64,000 nucleotides of DNA, from NCBI RefSeq assembly GCF_002019795.1, contig NZ_KV917381.1, positions 1,299,210 through 1,363,209 on the forward strand, given 5' to 3'. This document shows positions 54,881 through 63,980 of the stretch, in pieces. Position 1 is the first letter of the stretch. The number at the start of each line of letters is the position of its first letter. Source of the stretch: Bacillus alkalicellulosilyticus. Lineage in GTDB: Bacteria; Bacillota; Bacilli; Bacillales; Bacillaceae_F. The position numbers and the translations under genes are program-made. The notes under the pieces were generated by a model. It had not been told where the DNA came from and ran no database searches. It saw only the letters and a list, made by a program, of their open reading frames with translations.

Positions 54881-54912
54881 TAAAAAAAGCCTGCCTCTGG
54901 CGGCTTTTTTTA
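54881..54912. terminator. Terminator after the ABC-F gene
   Basis: AAAAAAGCC (54883-54891) with GCC/GGC inner pairing and GGCTTTTTT (54902-54910), symmetrical, so it can also end transcripts from the minus strand gene on the right. Confidence 0.9.
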
Positions 54913-54942
54913 AATAGGCTATTTGTAGGAGTCTAGATAACT

Positions 54943-55140
54943 TCAGTTAGGATTTTTTTCCCTTTCATGTAAATCTATTATTTTATCCAATTTCTTTTCA
55001 ATTTCAACGGTTTGATTACTTTTAGCGGCAGAGTTGATAATGAGTCTTCTGATAAAAAGCGTGAAGGAAACAACAAATATGACGATAAGAACAATAACCA
55101 AGCATAAATAAATAATTGAAGCTAAATTAAACCCTTCCAT
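54943..55140 (-). CDS. DUF4083-like small membrane protein
   Basis: This 65-residue protein has one membrane helix (SIIYLCLVIVLIVIFVVSFT), then FIRRLIINSAAKSNQ and a coiled-coil tail EIEKKLDKIIDLHERE, the pattern of DUF4083 proteins. The start at MEGFNLAS (ATG 55140) fits the family; the frame is open upstream with a weaker ATG at MVKLSK. The function is unknown. Confidence 0.65.
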   Translation of the reverse strand: MEGFNLASIIYLCLVIVLIVIFVVSFTLFIRRLIINSAAKSNQTVEIEKKLDKIIDLHEREKNPN

Positions 55141-55230
55141 TTCACTATACCACTTTTCCGTTTTTGATAATTTTACCATAAACCTTGTAGACTTAAAACC
55201 TGATTCCAAAAAACAGCAATATATTTCTTT

Positions 55231-55412
55231 ACGGACATAGGGACCTCTATTTACACAAAAATAGGTAAAAGCAAAGCGTAACGGACACAGGAGACCTTAT
55301 TTACCTTATTAGGGGTGATTTTATCCTGATTTTACGAAAATAAGAGCACTGATGTCCGTTACACCTCAAATCCTCCTTAAAAGCTTAAAATAAGTGATCT
55401 CCTGTCCGTTAG
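55231..55412. repeat. Four copies of an intergenic CGGACA repeat in alternating orientation
   Basis: The 373 bases between the DUF4083 gene and HU hold no gene. A 25-base element close to TAACGGACACAGGAGACC followed by TTATTT occurs as plus copies at 55231-55254 and 55279-55305 and as inverted copies at 55336-55362 and 55386-55412. Copies 2 and 4 match best. Two nested inverted pairs could form a cruciform or long RNA hairpin. Confidence 0.85.
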
Positions 55413-55478
55413 AGAATTAAATATCATTTAAGCCATTTTAGCAAAACCATGGACTAGCAATCTATTTTTCCAAAAAAT

Positions 55479-55507
55479 AAAGAGCAATGATAGAATCATT
55501 GCTCTTT
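55479..55507 (-). terminator. Terminator of the HU gene
   Basis: AAAGAGCAATGA (55479-55490) and TCATTGCTCTTT (55496-55507) pair perfectly. On the minus strand the right arm is first and is followed by ATTTTTTGG. Confidence 0.92.
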
Positions 55508-55514
55508 TTGCTGT

Positions 55515-55787
55515 TTAGTTTACAGCGTCTTTTAGTTGTTTACCTGGCTTGAAAGCAGGGTTTTTAGTAGCTGGAATTTCGATTTCTTCCCCAGTTTGTG
55601 GGTTACGACCTTTACGAGCAGAACGCTCACGTACTTCAAAACTACCAAAACCTACTAATTGAACTTTTCCGCCTTCTTTTAAAGCTCCAGAAATGCTTTC
55701 GAAAACAGCGTCAACCGCTTTAGATGCATCCTTTTTTGAAAGTTCTGCTTGCTCAGCAACTGCATTAATTAAATCTGTTTTGTTCAT
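55515..55787 (-). CDS. hbs: DNA-binding protein HU
   Basis: This 90-residue histone-like protein starts [20 protein letters not shown] and has [20 protein letters not shown] and [20 protein letters not shown], the HU arms that clamp DNA. It compacts the nucleoid. It is 90 residues, the usual length. It is monocistronic, with its own terminator. Confidence 0.97.
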   Translation of the reverse strand: MNKTDLINAVAEQAELSKKDASKAVDAVFESISGALKEGGKVQLVGFGSFEVRERSARKGRNPQTGEEIEIPATKNPAFKPGKQLKDAVN

Positions 55788-55998
55788 GAAAATTACTCCC
55801 TTTCATTGCAAAATAATACCTGCATTTCAAATTTAACTGTGAAACCTAGTGGTGTCAAGGGTTTTCAGAGAAATAAAAGAAATAAAACCAATATTTCTCT
55901 TTTTTTTGATAATTTTCTTGACATTATACGACTTTATTGTTCTTTTTTCTTACATAAAACAGCCAAAAAATGTTATTTTTCGACAAGATGCAGCTTAG

Positions 55999-56538
55999 TT
56001 AGATTTTTTTGACCGTAAACGTACTAATCATAAGAAGAGCTAAAAGCAATGTGAGAAACATAAAGATAAAGCCCTCTAGAAATGGAACGAATAAAAAACT
56101 TAGCGTAAGCAAGCAACCAGCGGCTGTAATTGGAAGCCCGACAAAGTATTTGGTTGGAGCTGAAACATTAAATCTAGCGAGTCGAATAGCTCCACAGGCA
56201 ATAAATAATACCGTAAAGAACGTACCTGCAATCCCAAATTGATTTAGAACTGCTTGATGAAGTAAAATAGCAGGTGCTACCCCAAAAGAAATGATATCAC
56301 TGAGTGAATCTAATTGTTTCCCTAAATCTGAGGTGATTTGTAGCTTCCTGGCAACCATACCATCAAATCTGTCAAATACAGCAGCAAGAGTGATAAACAA
56401 CAAGCTTGTTCTTAATTCGTTTTGAATAACAAAAATAATTGCAAAGCCACCTAGGCTAAGATTAATAATTGTTAAAAGATTAGCAGACTGACTTTTTATT
56501 TTCTTTACAGTATGATCCAAATGTTGCAACAAAAACAT
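55999..56538 (-). CDS. pssA: CDP-diacylglycerol-serine O-phosphatidyltransferase
   Basis: This 179-residue membrane enzyme makes phosphatidylserine. It carries the CDP-alcohol phosphatidyltransferase motif DGMVARKLQITSDLGKQLD (D-G-x2-A-R-x8-G-x3-D) ending LSD, and about five helices. ATG 56538 was chosen for AAGGAG 8 bases upstream rather than the GTG within that site. It is divergent from psd, which uses the product, so the two share a control region. Confidence 0.94.
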   Translation of the reverse strand: MFLLQHLDHTVKKIKSQSANLLTIINLSLGGFAIIFVIQNELRTSLLFITLAAVFDRFDGMVARKLQITSDLGKQLDSLSDIISFGVAPAILLHQAVLNQFGIAGTFFTVLFIACGAIRLARFNVSAPTKYFVGLPITAAGCLLTLSFLFVPFLEGFIFMFLTLLLALLMISTFTVKKI

Positions 56539-56664
56539 TCGTATCACTCCTTATGCTATACTATCAATAAAAAGATAGCTATTATAAATCTTATCATACA
56601 TCTTTTGATAGAAACTAGTGATAACACCCGTTTCATTGCATTTTAATTGGAGGTCATGATTATA

Positions 56665-57444
56665 GTGAAAAAACATATTTATCATTCGTTTGTTGAATTA
56701 TCAGGAAACAGGCTGAATTCATTTCTACTAAAAAGCTTTGCTCGTTCACGTCTTAGCAAGATGGTAAATAAATCCTTTGCTTCCTATTACGGCTTAAATC
56801 TTCAGGAAATGGAAAGGCCCCTTGAAGAATATAAAAGTCTAAATGAATTATTTATTAGACGGCTTAAGCCAGATGCAAGGAAAATTGATGAAAATGAAGA
56901 GGCTATTGTAAGTCCAGTGGATGGTGTTTTAGCAACAGTAGGGACGATTACAGAACAGCGTACATTTACTGTGAAGGGTCAAACGTATACTCTTGATGAG
57001 ATGCTAGGATCAAAAGAAAAAAGCGAACGATATCAAAATGGCTCGTTTGTTATTCTTTATTTAAGTCCAAGTCATTATCACAGAATTCACAGTCCAATAT
57101 CTGGGCAGATTATAGAGCAGTGGACATTAGGTAGAAAATCCTATCCAGTTAATGAGCTTGGTTTACGTTTAGGTAAAAGACCTTTATCGAAAAACTATAG
57201 ACTTATTTCTGAATTTGAAGTCCAAGGAAACAAGCGCTTGTCTTTAGTAAAAGTTGGGGCGTTAAATGTAAATAGCATTCACCTGACTCATCCTCGACCA
57301 GAAGTGAAAAAAGGAGAAGAACTTGCTTATTTTTCATTTGGGTCAACGGTTGTCCTTTTGTTTGAAAAAGGTCTGATAACGATTCCTCCACTACAACTTC
57401 CTCATGAGATTAAAGTAGGAGAAACATTTGCCACTTTTACATAA
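56665..57444 (+). CDS. psd: Phosphatidylserine decarboxylase proenzyme
   Basis: This 259-residue protein converts phosphatidylserine to phosphatidylethanolamine. It contains SPVDGVLATVG, YLSPSHYHRIHSPISG, RSYPVNELGL, VGALNVNSI and YFSFGSTVVLLFE, in which the Ser of GST becomes the pyruvoyl group after self-cleavage. GTG 56665 is preferred because GGAGGT ends 10 bases upstream and ATG 56656 is too close. It is followed by a good terminator. Confidence 0.94.
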   Translation: MKKHIYHSFVELSGNRLNSFLLKSFARSRLSKMVNKSFASYYGLNLQEMERPLEEYKSLNELFIRRLKPDARKIDENEEAIVSPVDGVLATVGTITEQRTFTVKGQTYTLDEMLGSKEKSERYQNGSFVILYLSPSHYHRIHSPISGQIIEQWTLGRKSYPVNELGLRLGKRPLSKNYRLISEFEVQGNKRLSLVKVGALNVNSIHLTHPRPEVKKGEELAYFSFGSTVVLLFEKGLITIPPLQLPHEIKVGETFATFT

Positions 57445-57502
57445 GGATAGTGAATGTTAAATGATATTCAACAATAGTTGGTAACAGTACTTTTCATCTC
57501 AT

Positions 57503-57535
57503 AGAAAAAGACCGTCATGCACACGGTCTTTTTCT
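57503..57535. terminator. Terminator between psd and mrpG
   Basis: AGAAAAAGACCGT (57503-57515) and ACGGTCTTTTTCT (57523-57535) pair perfectly over 13 bases. It can serve psd from the left and the mrp operon from the right. Confidence 0.92.
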
Positions 57536-57648
57536 ATTGCTTCTAAACACATTTATTGGTCCGTTGTTGAAATTTTAATATGTCATCATACATTTTCATT
57601 AGAATGTCATCAAAATTCGGTACGGGAACGATTTGGGCGTTTAAAGCG

Positions 57649-58020
57649 CTACTGTTTATCTGTTACGTTTAGTTTTCGATTTTTTTCTATGCTCACTTTA
57701 TGTTTTAAATCATCTTGTACGCTTTTCTCCCATAGTGGGACTCCAATTCGGTAAGCCGAACGAGACATCATTAATCCAGCTACAGGAGCAGTCAGAAAAA
57801 CAAAAACAATCGTTAATAACACTTTGACTACAAATTGCTGTTCAATGATAAGAAAATATAAAAAAGTTGCTAACATGATTAAAATAACACCTAATGTGGC
57901 ACTTTTTGTGGCCGCGTGAAGCCGGCCATATACATCTGGAAATCGGATAATTCCGATAGCACCAAGTAGACTAAGCAGGCCGCCTAAAAGGACTAAAATA
58001 CTAATGATGATCTCGATCAA
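57649..58020 (-). CDS. mrpG: Na+/H+ antiporter subunit MrpG
   Basis: This 123-residue subunit has three helices and the family motif GIIRFPDVYGRLHAATKSATLGV. It starts at TTG 58020 behind AGAGG, overlapping the end of mrpF by 20 bases; upstream GTG or TTG codons sit within the ribosome site. MrpG is part of the seven-subunit sodium-proton antiporter encoded here. Confidence 0.9.
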   Translation of the reverse strand: MIEIIISILVLLGGLLSLLGAIGIIRFPDVYGRLHAATKSATLGVILIMLATFLYFLIIEQQFVVKVLLTIVFVFLTAPVAGLMMSRSAYRIGVPLWEKSVQDDLKHKVSIEKNRKLNVTDKQ

Positions 58021-58282
58021 AGACAACACCTCTTTCTAAAAACTTCGCAAGAGCAACTGAACCTACAAAGGCTAAAATCCCAAGAACAAGAATGATTTCA
58101 GCATAAGCCGCTGTCTGTTGAAGGATCATTAGTATACCTATAAAACCAATTAAGTTAATTCCAAACGTATCTAATGCAACAACACGGTCAGGCATCGTTG
58201 GACCAATTATGGCTCGAATAAAACAAACCAATAATGATACGGACATAATGACTAATACAATGGATAATACCGTTTGTAGCAT
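58001..58282 (-). CDS. mrpF: Na+/H+ antiporter subunit MrpF
   Basis: This 93-residue three-helix protein contains IIGPTMPDRVVALDTFGINL, the MrpF signature with the conserved Asp, and YAEIILVLGILAFVGS. It shares one base with the stop of mrpE and overlaps mrpG. Confidence 0.94.
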   Translation of the reverse strand: MLQTVLSIVLVIMSVSLLVCFIRAIIGPTMPDRVVALDTFGINLIGFIGILMILQQTAAYAEIILVLGILAFVGSVALAKFLERGVVFDRDHH

Positions 58283-58758
58283 TATTGCCTCACCTCCATA
58301 ATCGCTTTTTCAAACGTATTATGAATTTGCCTAATCATTGCCTCTTTATCTGGAACATCAATCGAATGAATGTAAAGAATTTGATTATCATCTGAGAAAT
58401 CCATTGTTAATGTTCCTGGAGTTAAGCTAATAAGTGCTCCGAGTAATGTTACTTCCCAATCTGCTTTTAATTGAGTAGGAACAGCAATAATTCCAGGTTG
58501 GATATTCATTTTCGGACTTAAAACAATTTTGATTACATCAATATTTGCTAGCACTAGCTCTCTTGCAAATAAAAGAGCTAGTTTTATGACCGCAAAGACT
58601 CTGCGAAAGTAAAAGTCAAACGTAAGAAAACGTCGTAATACAAACAAGATGAGCAAACCAACCATATACCCGATGAAAAAGTCGACCAAGGTGTAGCTGT
58701 TTTGCAAAAAGGCCCAAATAAAAGCAAGTACGACATTTAATAGAATTTGAAAAGCCAT
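58282..58758 (-). CDS. mrpE: Na+/H+ antiporter subunit MrpE
   Basis: This 158-residue subunit has two N-terminal helices, LLFARELVLANIDVIKIVL and the cytoplasmic LISLTPGTLTMDF, typical of MrpE. It starts 5 bases after mrpD and ends at the first base of mrpF. Confidence 0.94.
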   Translation of the reverse strand: MAFQILLNVVLAFIWAFLQNSYTLVDFFIGYMVGLLILFVLRRFLTFDFYFRRVFAVIKLALLFARELVLANIDVIKIVLSPKMNIQPGIIAVPTQLKADWEVTLLGALISLTPGTLTMDFSDDNQILYIHSIDVPDKEAMIRQIHNTFEKAIMEVRQ

Positions 58759-58763
58759 AGCAA

Positions 58764-60245
58764 CTACTCCTTTAATACCGAATTAATATAAATCGATGGG
58801 TCTAAAATTTCATGAGCAATTCCAAGAGAGTATTGGAAGATTGGTTCTGCGAAAAAGCCAAGTACAATCGTTAACACGACAAGTGGTGCGATAGGAAGCA
58901 AAAGCTTTCCAACCTTAAGTTCTGCTTGCTTTTTCGTCATCTTTTGTTCTCCCCAGAAAGCATAAATGAAAATCTTCATCATCGAAAACAACGTAAGTAA
59001 TCCTACAAGTAATGCAACCGTAACAATCACATAGCGCTCAGCTTCAAACCCAGCAAGGATTAAAGCAAATTTACTAAAGAATCCACTTAGTGGTGGAATC
59101 CCTGCTAATGATATAGCTGATATGAAAAACAACCAAGCAAGGAGCGGATGTGTTTTTAATATCCCACCCATTTCTTTTAAGTTTGTTGTTCCTGTTAGCT
59201 TTTGTGTGGCTCCTGCGAATAAAAATAGAGCAGCTTTTACAATGATGTGATGAGCAATATAGTAGATGGCTCCGGCTATAGCAAGTGGTGTAAAAATACC
59301 TAACCCCATAACCATATATCCAACCTGACTAATGATGTGATAAGACAAAATTCGTTTAAAGTCAAATTGACTAACAGCTCCTAATACTCCAAAGAACATA
59401 GTTAAACCAGCTAGCGCTAAAATAATATTATGTGTAAATCCAGGGTCATGATTAAAGATTAACGTAAACATGCGAATAATCGCATAAATTCCAACCTTCG
59501 TTAATAACCCCCCAAACAAAGCAGCAATGGCTGCTGGTGGTCCGTAATAGGAACGTGGCAACCAAAAATAAAGAGGGAATAATGCCCCTTTCATCGCAAA
59601 TACGACTAAAAAGAGAATTGCAATTACATTTAGTACGCCTTGCTGTTCTAACTCGGCAACTCTCACTGCTAAATCTGCAAAATTTAACGTTCCTGTCGCC
59701 GCATAGAGATACGCTACACCGACAATAAATAAGATAGAGGCAAAGACGTTAATAATCACATATTTTAGCGATTCCCGAAGTTGATATTTTGTACCACCTA
59801 TCACAATTAAAATATAGGAGGCGATAAGCATCACTTCAAAAAAGACAAACAAGTTAAATAAGTCACCTGTTAGAAAAGCTCCATTAACCCCGGCTAATAA
59901 GAAGAAATAAAAGGGATAAAAATAAAACTTTTCTCTTTGACTTGATATGGTTTGGAAGGCGAAAAATAAACACACAAGACCAACAATACTTGATAAAATA
60001 ACCATCATCGTAGCAAACATATCGGCGACTAGTACAATCCCGAATGGAGCCTGCCAATTTCCTAAATTAAGAGTATATATGCCATTTTGATAGACGACGA
60101 TAGCTAGATAAATCGATACCCCTAGCATAACAAAGACGGTTATCCCACTAACCATACGTTGAATCGTATATTGTTTGACAAAAAAGATTAAAATCGTTCC
60201 GATAATAAACGGAATCAATATTGGTAATATCACTAAATTATTCAT
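58764..60245 (-). CDS. mrpD: Na+/H+ antiporter subunit MrpD
   Basis: This 493-residue proton-channel subunit is related to NuoM/NuoN. It has about 14 helices with the conserved Glu in FVFFEVMLIASYIL, LFPLYFWLPRSYYGPPAAIAA, FKRILSYHIISQVGYMVMG and LAGIPPLSGFFSKFAL. ATG 60245 overlaps the end of mrpC by 8 bases. Confidence 0.95.
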   Translation of the reverse strand: MNNLVILPILIPFIIGTILIFFVKQYTIQRMVSGITVFVMLGVSIYLAIVVYQNGIYTLNLGNWQAPFGIVLVADMFATMMVILSSIVGLVCLFFAFQTISSQREKFYFYPFYFFLLAGVNGAFLTGDLFNLFVFFEVMLIASYILIVIGGTKYQLRESLKYVIINVFASILFIVGVAYLYAATGTLNFADLAVRVAELEQQGVLNVIAILFLVVFAMKGALFPLYFWLPRSYYGPPAAIAALFGGLLTKVGIYAIIRMFTLIFNHDPGFTHNIILALAGLTMFFGVLGAVSQFDFKRILSYHIISQVGYMVMGLGIFTPLAIAGAIYYIAHHIIVKAALFLFAGATQKLTGTTNLKEMGGILKTHPLLAWLFFISAISLAGIPPLSGFFSKFALILAGFEAERYVIVTVALLVGLLTLFSMMKIFIYAFWGEQKMTKKQAELKVGKLLLPIAPLVVLTIVLGFFAEPIFQYSLGIAHEILDPSIYINSVLKE

Positions 60246-60576
60246 CAGCAGATCCCCTTAACTTATCTAAATCATCTGTTTTATGCTCCTTATACGTTCG
60301 ATACGCCAAAACAAGGAGAAATGAGGTGACCCCAAAGCTAATGACAATCGCTGTTAAAATTAAAGCTTGGGGTAAAGGGTCAGCATACGACGCTGCTTCT
60401 TCGCCCAATAATGGTGGTGCTCCTCTTTTTAAGCCTGCCATTGTAAGCAGAAGGAGATGTGCTCCGTGAGAGAGAAGGACAAGTCCTAGAATCACTCGCA
60501 ACAAGCTCTTTGTCAAAATTAAATAGGTGCCTACCATGAAGAGGACTCCAACGGTGACGGACATTAATATTTCCAT
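60238..60576 (-). CDS. mrpC: Na+/H+ antiporter subunit MrpC
   Basis: This 112-residue NuoK-like subunit has three helices: VLFMVGTYLILTKSLLRVILG, LSHGAHLLLLTM and ALILTAIVISFGVTSFLLVL. The start overlaps the mrpB stop (TAATG). Confidence 0.94.
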   Translation of the reverse strand: MEILMSVTVGVLFMVGTYLILTKSLLRVILGLVLLSHGAHLLLLTMAGLKRGAPPLLGEEAASYADPLPQALILTAIVISFGVTSFLLVLAYRTYKEHKTDDLDKLRGSADE

Positions 60577-61004
60577 TACGCATCATCCTCCGCAATTGTT
60601 AAAATGATTTGTAGTGCAATTCCTACTACAACTAAATATATTCCAAGGTCAAATGGTAACGCAGTTGTTAAATGAAACGTTCCTAAAAGTGGGACATCAA
60701 CATATCTATCAAATTGGGTTAAATACGGGACGTCATTATACAACATTGTAACGACCCCAGTACCAATTGAGATAAGGAGACCAACCGCAATCATATGAAT
60801 AAAGTTAAATGGTATTGCTTTTTTAACGGTTTTCATATCAAAGCCGATGTACATCAGTAAAAGTGCAGCGGCAGTCATTAATCCACCGATAAAGCCCCCT
60901 CCAGGATTGTTATGCCCAGCAAAGAACAAGTAAACAGAGAAGACTAGGATGATAAAAGTAACAACTTTTGTAATCGTAGTAAGCATGACATTGTTTGTTT
61001 TCAT
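60576..61004 (-). CDS. mrpB: Na+/H+ antiporter subunit MrpB
   Basis: This 142-residue subunit has the motif FFAGHNNPGGGFIGGLMTA and DVPLLGTFHLTTALPFDLGIY. ATG 61004 is preferred to the adjacent ATG 61007, since the ribosome site GGAGG ends 7 bases before it. It overlaps the mrpA stop. Confidence 0.94.
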   Translation of the reverse strand: MKTNNVMLTTITKVVTFIILVFSVYLFFAGHNNPGGGFIGGLMTAAALLLMYIGFDMKTVKKAIPFNFIHMIAVGLLISIGTGVVTMLYNDVPYLTQFDRYVDVPLLGTFHLTTALPFDLGIYLVVVGIALQIILTIAEDDA

Positions 61005-63409
61005 CATACGTCCTCCTTCCCTGTCATTCGAAGCTTAATCAGAGTGACAACCCCAAGGGCTGCAATTCCTAAAACGAGGACTTCGAGTAACGTATCTAGG
61101 CCACGGAAGTCGACGAGGATAACGTTAACCATATTTTTCCCGGCAGCTAATTCATAAGAATTCTCAATGAAATACCATGAGATTGGTTCAAGGCCATTCG
61201 TACCGCTCAGTGCAAGAGCACTAAAGGCAGTTGCCGTTACGATTATTCCTACCCCTATCGAAATAATCAAGTTAATTCCGTTGAATCTAGGAATAAATTT
61301 CTCTTTTCGTAGCTCTGGTAAATGATAAAACGCAAGTAAAAACAATACGACCATGACCGTTTCAACAAGTAATTGAGTTAATACAAGGTCAGGTGCTCTA
61401 AAGACGTTAAAGAACAAGGCTAATAAAAATCCGATTACTCCAACGATGATAATTGCCGTAATGCGGTGTTGTATAAAAGGAATAGCAACAGTAGCTGCAA
61501 TAAAAATTCCCGTTAAAATCCACATGAAAGGAGAGATTTCAGCGACATTCGTTGTATCAATTGCTAACACGTCATATCGAAGTATTGTATAGCCCATGAT
61601 AGCAATTAGGAATGTAATCATATAAGCAAAATAATCTCGCAGTAAACCTGTCATTTGAATTTGAGTGACTCTTGTTGACCCTTTAATCAAACCTACTAGA
61701 CCTTGGTCGTAGAAGTAATTTAATGGATCTCTTTCGCGAAGGTAGATAGAAAGTTCCATCCATTTTTTCGCAAGCAAGAAAATCGCTGTACCAAGTAAAA
61801 TCACGGCGATGGTCATTAACAATTCTGTATTTACACCGTGCCAATGATAAATATTGACATGTGTCCATTGCCCCGGAAGAACTGAAGCAACAGCAGGTTC
61901 GATTAATGTTCGAGATAGAATATTTGGGAAAAATCCAAATATTACGACTAGAGAACCTAAAATGATAGGACTAACCAACATTCCCATTGGAGCTTCATGC
62001 ACGTGTTTTACATCATAATTTTCAGGCTTGAACTTTCCAAGGAACGTTTTGAAAAACATAATTAAACAGTAAACAAAAGTAAATACACTAGCGACCCATC
62101 CTAAGACAGGGAACAGGAATCCAAAGGTTTGCATGTTAAATATGCCTAATTCGCTCGCTCTAAGTAGTCCTGTAAAGAACATCTCTTTACTAAGGAAACC
62201 GTTAAATGGAGGAAGACCTGCCATTGACGCTAAACCTATTAAAGATACGGTAAATGTGATTGGCATGATAGCCATAAGACCACCAAGCTTACGAATATCT
62301 CGAGTGCCCGTTTCATGGTCAATGATTCCGACTGTCATGAACAAGCTCCCTTTAAAGGTAGCATGGTTAATTAAGTGAAAAATGGCTGCTACAGTCGCAA
62401 GGGTATAAAAATCCGTGTTTTCTCCCCCTTGGAAGTACAATGACGCAGAACCTAATCCAAGTAAACACATAATTAAACCTAGTTGACTAATGGTAGAGAA
62501 AGCTAGGATTGATTTCAAGTCTTTTTGACGGACAGCTGAAATGGAACCCCAAAGGAGCGTAAATATCCCGAATGCGGATATAATCCAAAACCACTCTGAC
62601 ACCCCACCAAAAACTGGAGTTAAACGGGCTACTAGATAAATCCCGGCTTTAACCATCGTTGCGGAGTGAAGATAAGCACTTACTGGTGTTGGTGCTTCCA
62701 TTGCGTCAGGCAACCAAATGTGAAATGGAAACTGAGCTGATTTTGTAAAAGCCCCTAACAACACAAGAATCATTGCAGGTAAGAATAAAGAATGGGTAAC
62801 TAGTAAATCAGCCTGTTCAATTAGACCTCTTATACTAAACGTACCGCCCATAACGTACAGGAGACAGAATCCCCCAAGCATAGCAAAGCCACCAAATACG
62901 GTGATAAGCATTGATTTTTGAGCACCATAAATGGATTTTTCACGGTGAAACCAATAACTAATTAATAATGAAGATGCTAAACTTGTTAGTTCCCAGAATA
63001 CATAAAGAACAATTAGATTATCTGAAATCACAACTCCTAGCATAGCTCCCATAAACATCAATAGGTATACATAGAAATTGTTCAGTTTCTCTTTGGTCTT
63101 CGATAAATAATAGATTGAATAAAGGACAACCAATGCTCCTATTCCAGTAATGAGTAGAGCAAATAAGATGCTCAATCCATCAAGGTATACTGTGAAATTG
63201 ATTCCAAGAGACGGTACCCATGGAAACGTTTCTTGAATGACATCTCCATTTGATGTAGTAGGAAGAAATCTTAAAAAGTATACGAACAGAGCAAGTGGAA
63301 GAAGTAGTACGAACCATCCTGTATGAATATTTCTTATATATTTATAAAGAAATGGGACTAGGATGGCCAATAAAAATGGTGCAATTGTAGCCCAGTGTAA
63401 CAAAGTCAA
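61004..63409 (-). CDS. mrpA: Na+/H+ antiporter subunit MrpA
   Basis: This 801-residue subunit is the largest of the antiporter. The N-terminal half is NuoL-like (YVFWELTSLASSLLISYWFH, FPFHIWLPDAMEAPTPVSAYLHSATMVKAG and HATFKGSLFMTVGIIDHETG, shortened). The C-terminal part carries the MrpA/MrpB-like domain with RAPDLVLTQLLVETVMVVLF and NVILVDFRGLDTLLEV. Translation starts at TTG 63409 with AAGGAGGG. It exchanges Na+ for H+, crucial at high pH. Confidence 0.96.
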   Translation of the reverse strand: MTLLHWATIAPFLLAILVPFLYKYIRNIHTGWFVLLLPLALFVYFLRFLPTTSNGDVIQETFPWVPSLGINFTVYLDGLSILFALLITGIGALVVLYSIYYLSKTKEKLNNFYVYLLMFMGAMLGVVISDNLIVLYVFWELTSLASSLLISYWFHREKSIYGAQKSMLITVFGGFAMLGGFCLLYVMGGTFSIRGLIEQADLLVTHSLFLPAMILVLLGAFTKSAQFPFHIWLPDAMEAPTPVSAYLHSATMVKAGIYLVARLTPVFGGVSEWFWIISAFGIFTLLWGSISAVRQKDLKSILAFSTISQLGLIMCLLGLGSASLYFQGGENTDFYTLATVAAIFHLINHATFKGSLFMTVGIIDHETGTRDIRKLGGLMAIMPITFTVSLIGLASMAGLPPFNGFLSKEMFFTGLLRASELGIFNMQTFGFLFPVLGWVASVFTFVYCLIMFFKTFLGKFKPENYDVKHVHEAPMGMLVSPIILGSLVVIFGFFPNILSRTLIEPAVASVLPGQWTHVNIYHWHGVNTELLMTIAVILLGTAIFLLAKKWMELSIYLRERDPLNYFYDQGLVGLIKGSTRVTQIQMTGLLRDYFAYMITFLIAIMGYTILRYDVLAIDTTNVAEISPFMWILTGIFIAATVAIPFIQHRITAIIIVGVIGFLLALFFNVFRAPDLVLTQLLVETVMVVLFLLAFYHLPELRKEKFIPRFNGINLIISIGVGIIVTATAFSALALSGTNGLEPISWYFIENSYELAAGKNMVNVILVDFRGLDTLLEVLVLGIAALGVVTLIKLRMTGKEDV

Positions 63410-63741
63410 TAATGTTCCCTCCTTATAGGTTTTAAGTTATGTAGTAATGGAATGAGGACGGTACTCTTACGCATGCATATGCAAGACAAATCAAATTATA
63501 TAACAAATTATGTTCCCTTGCATCTGAGAACATCTGACTTCATCACGTTTTCATTTGTATTTATAAATAAGAAGAAAACGGTATAAATACACAAAAAAAA
63601 TTTTATTGTGAAAAAAATAAAGGCAGGTTTAGCTATAGCGTTGCATAAAAGAATTAATCCTATTCAAAATTGAAAAATATGTATAAAAGTATAAAAGTTA
63701 ACTCATTCTAATAGTAAGAAGTGTTAGCTGGAGTGATTTAA
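63410..63741. other. 331-bp region upstream of mrpA and the last gene
   Basis: The region holds the leader and promoter of the mrp operon on the minus strand and the promoter of the small gene at 63742. A TATAAT in the minus direction near 63500 lacks a good -35. No gene was seen. Confidence 0.5.
63680..63710 (+). promoter_or_regulatory. Putative SigG promoter
   Basis: GTATA (63681-63685), 18 bases, CATTCTA (63704-63710) agrees with the SigG pattern GHATR-N18-CATWHTA at each position. The -10 ends 31 bases before the start at 63742. Confidence 0.55.
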
Positions 63742-63942
63742 ATGAAAAAACAAAAAGGTATAATCGCAGGCATCATATTTGTAACTATGTTTGTTAGTGC
63801 GTGGGTCTATGAAAATTATGATACCCGCTATGTGAAGATACAAAACCTAGAGGAACCAAATGGAGTAAATATTCAAACCTATCCAGGAGGATACCCAATA
63901 GAAACGTTCCAACCACGAGAATACGTAAAATCAAGAAAGTAA
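63742..63942 (+). CDS. Small exported or membrane-anchored protein
   Basis: This 66-residue protein has a basic start, a hydrophobic segment (GIIAGIIFVTMFVSAWVY) that may be a signal peptide or anchor, and a hydrophilic tail with two PGG/PIET-type turns. TGGAGTG precedes ATG 63742. A SigG-like promoter upstream and a strong terminator after it suggest a forespore-expressed monocistronic gene. The family is unknown. Confidence 0.7.
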   Translation: MKKQKGIIAGIIFVTMFVSAWVYENYDTRYVKIQNLEEPNGVNIQTYPGGYPIETFQPREYVKSRK

Positions 63943-63980
63943 GCAAAAGAGGCTGACATTCAATGTCAGCCTCTTTTGCT
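63942..63980 (+). terminator. Terminator after the last gene
   Basis: An 18-base perfect stem: AGCAAAAGAGGCTGACAT (63942-63959) with ATGTCAGCCTCTTTTGCT (63963-63980) around a 3-base loop, followed by T. Confidence 0.95.
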
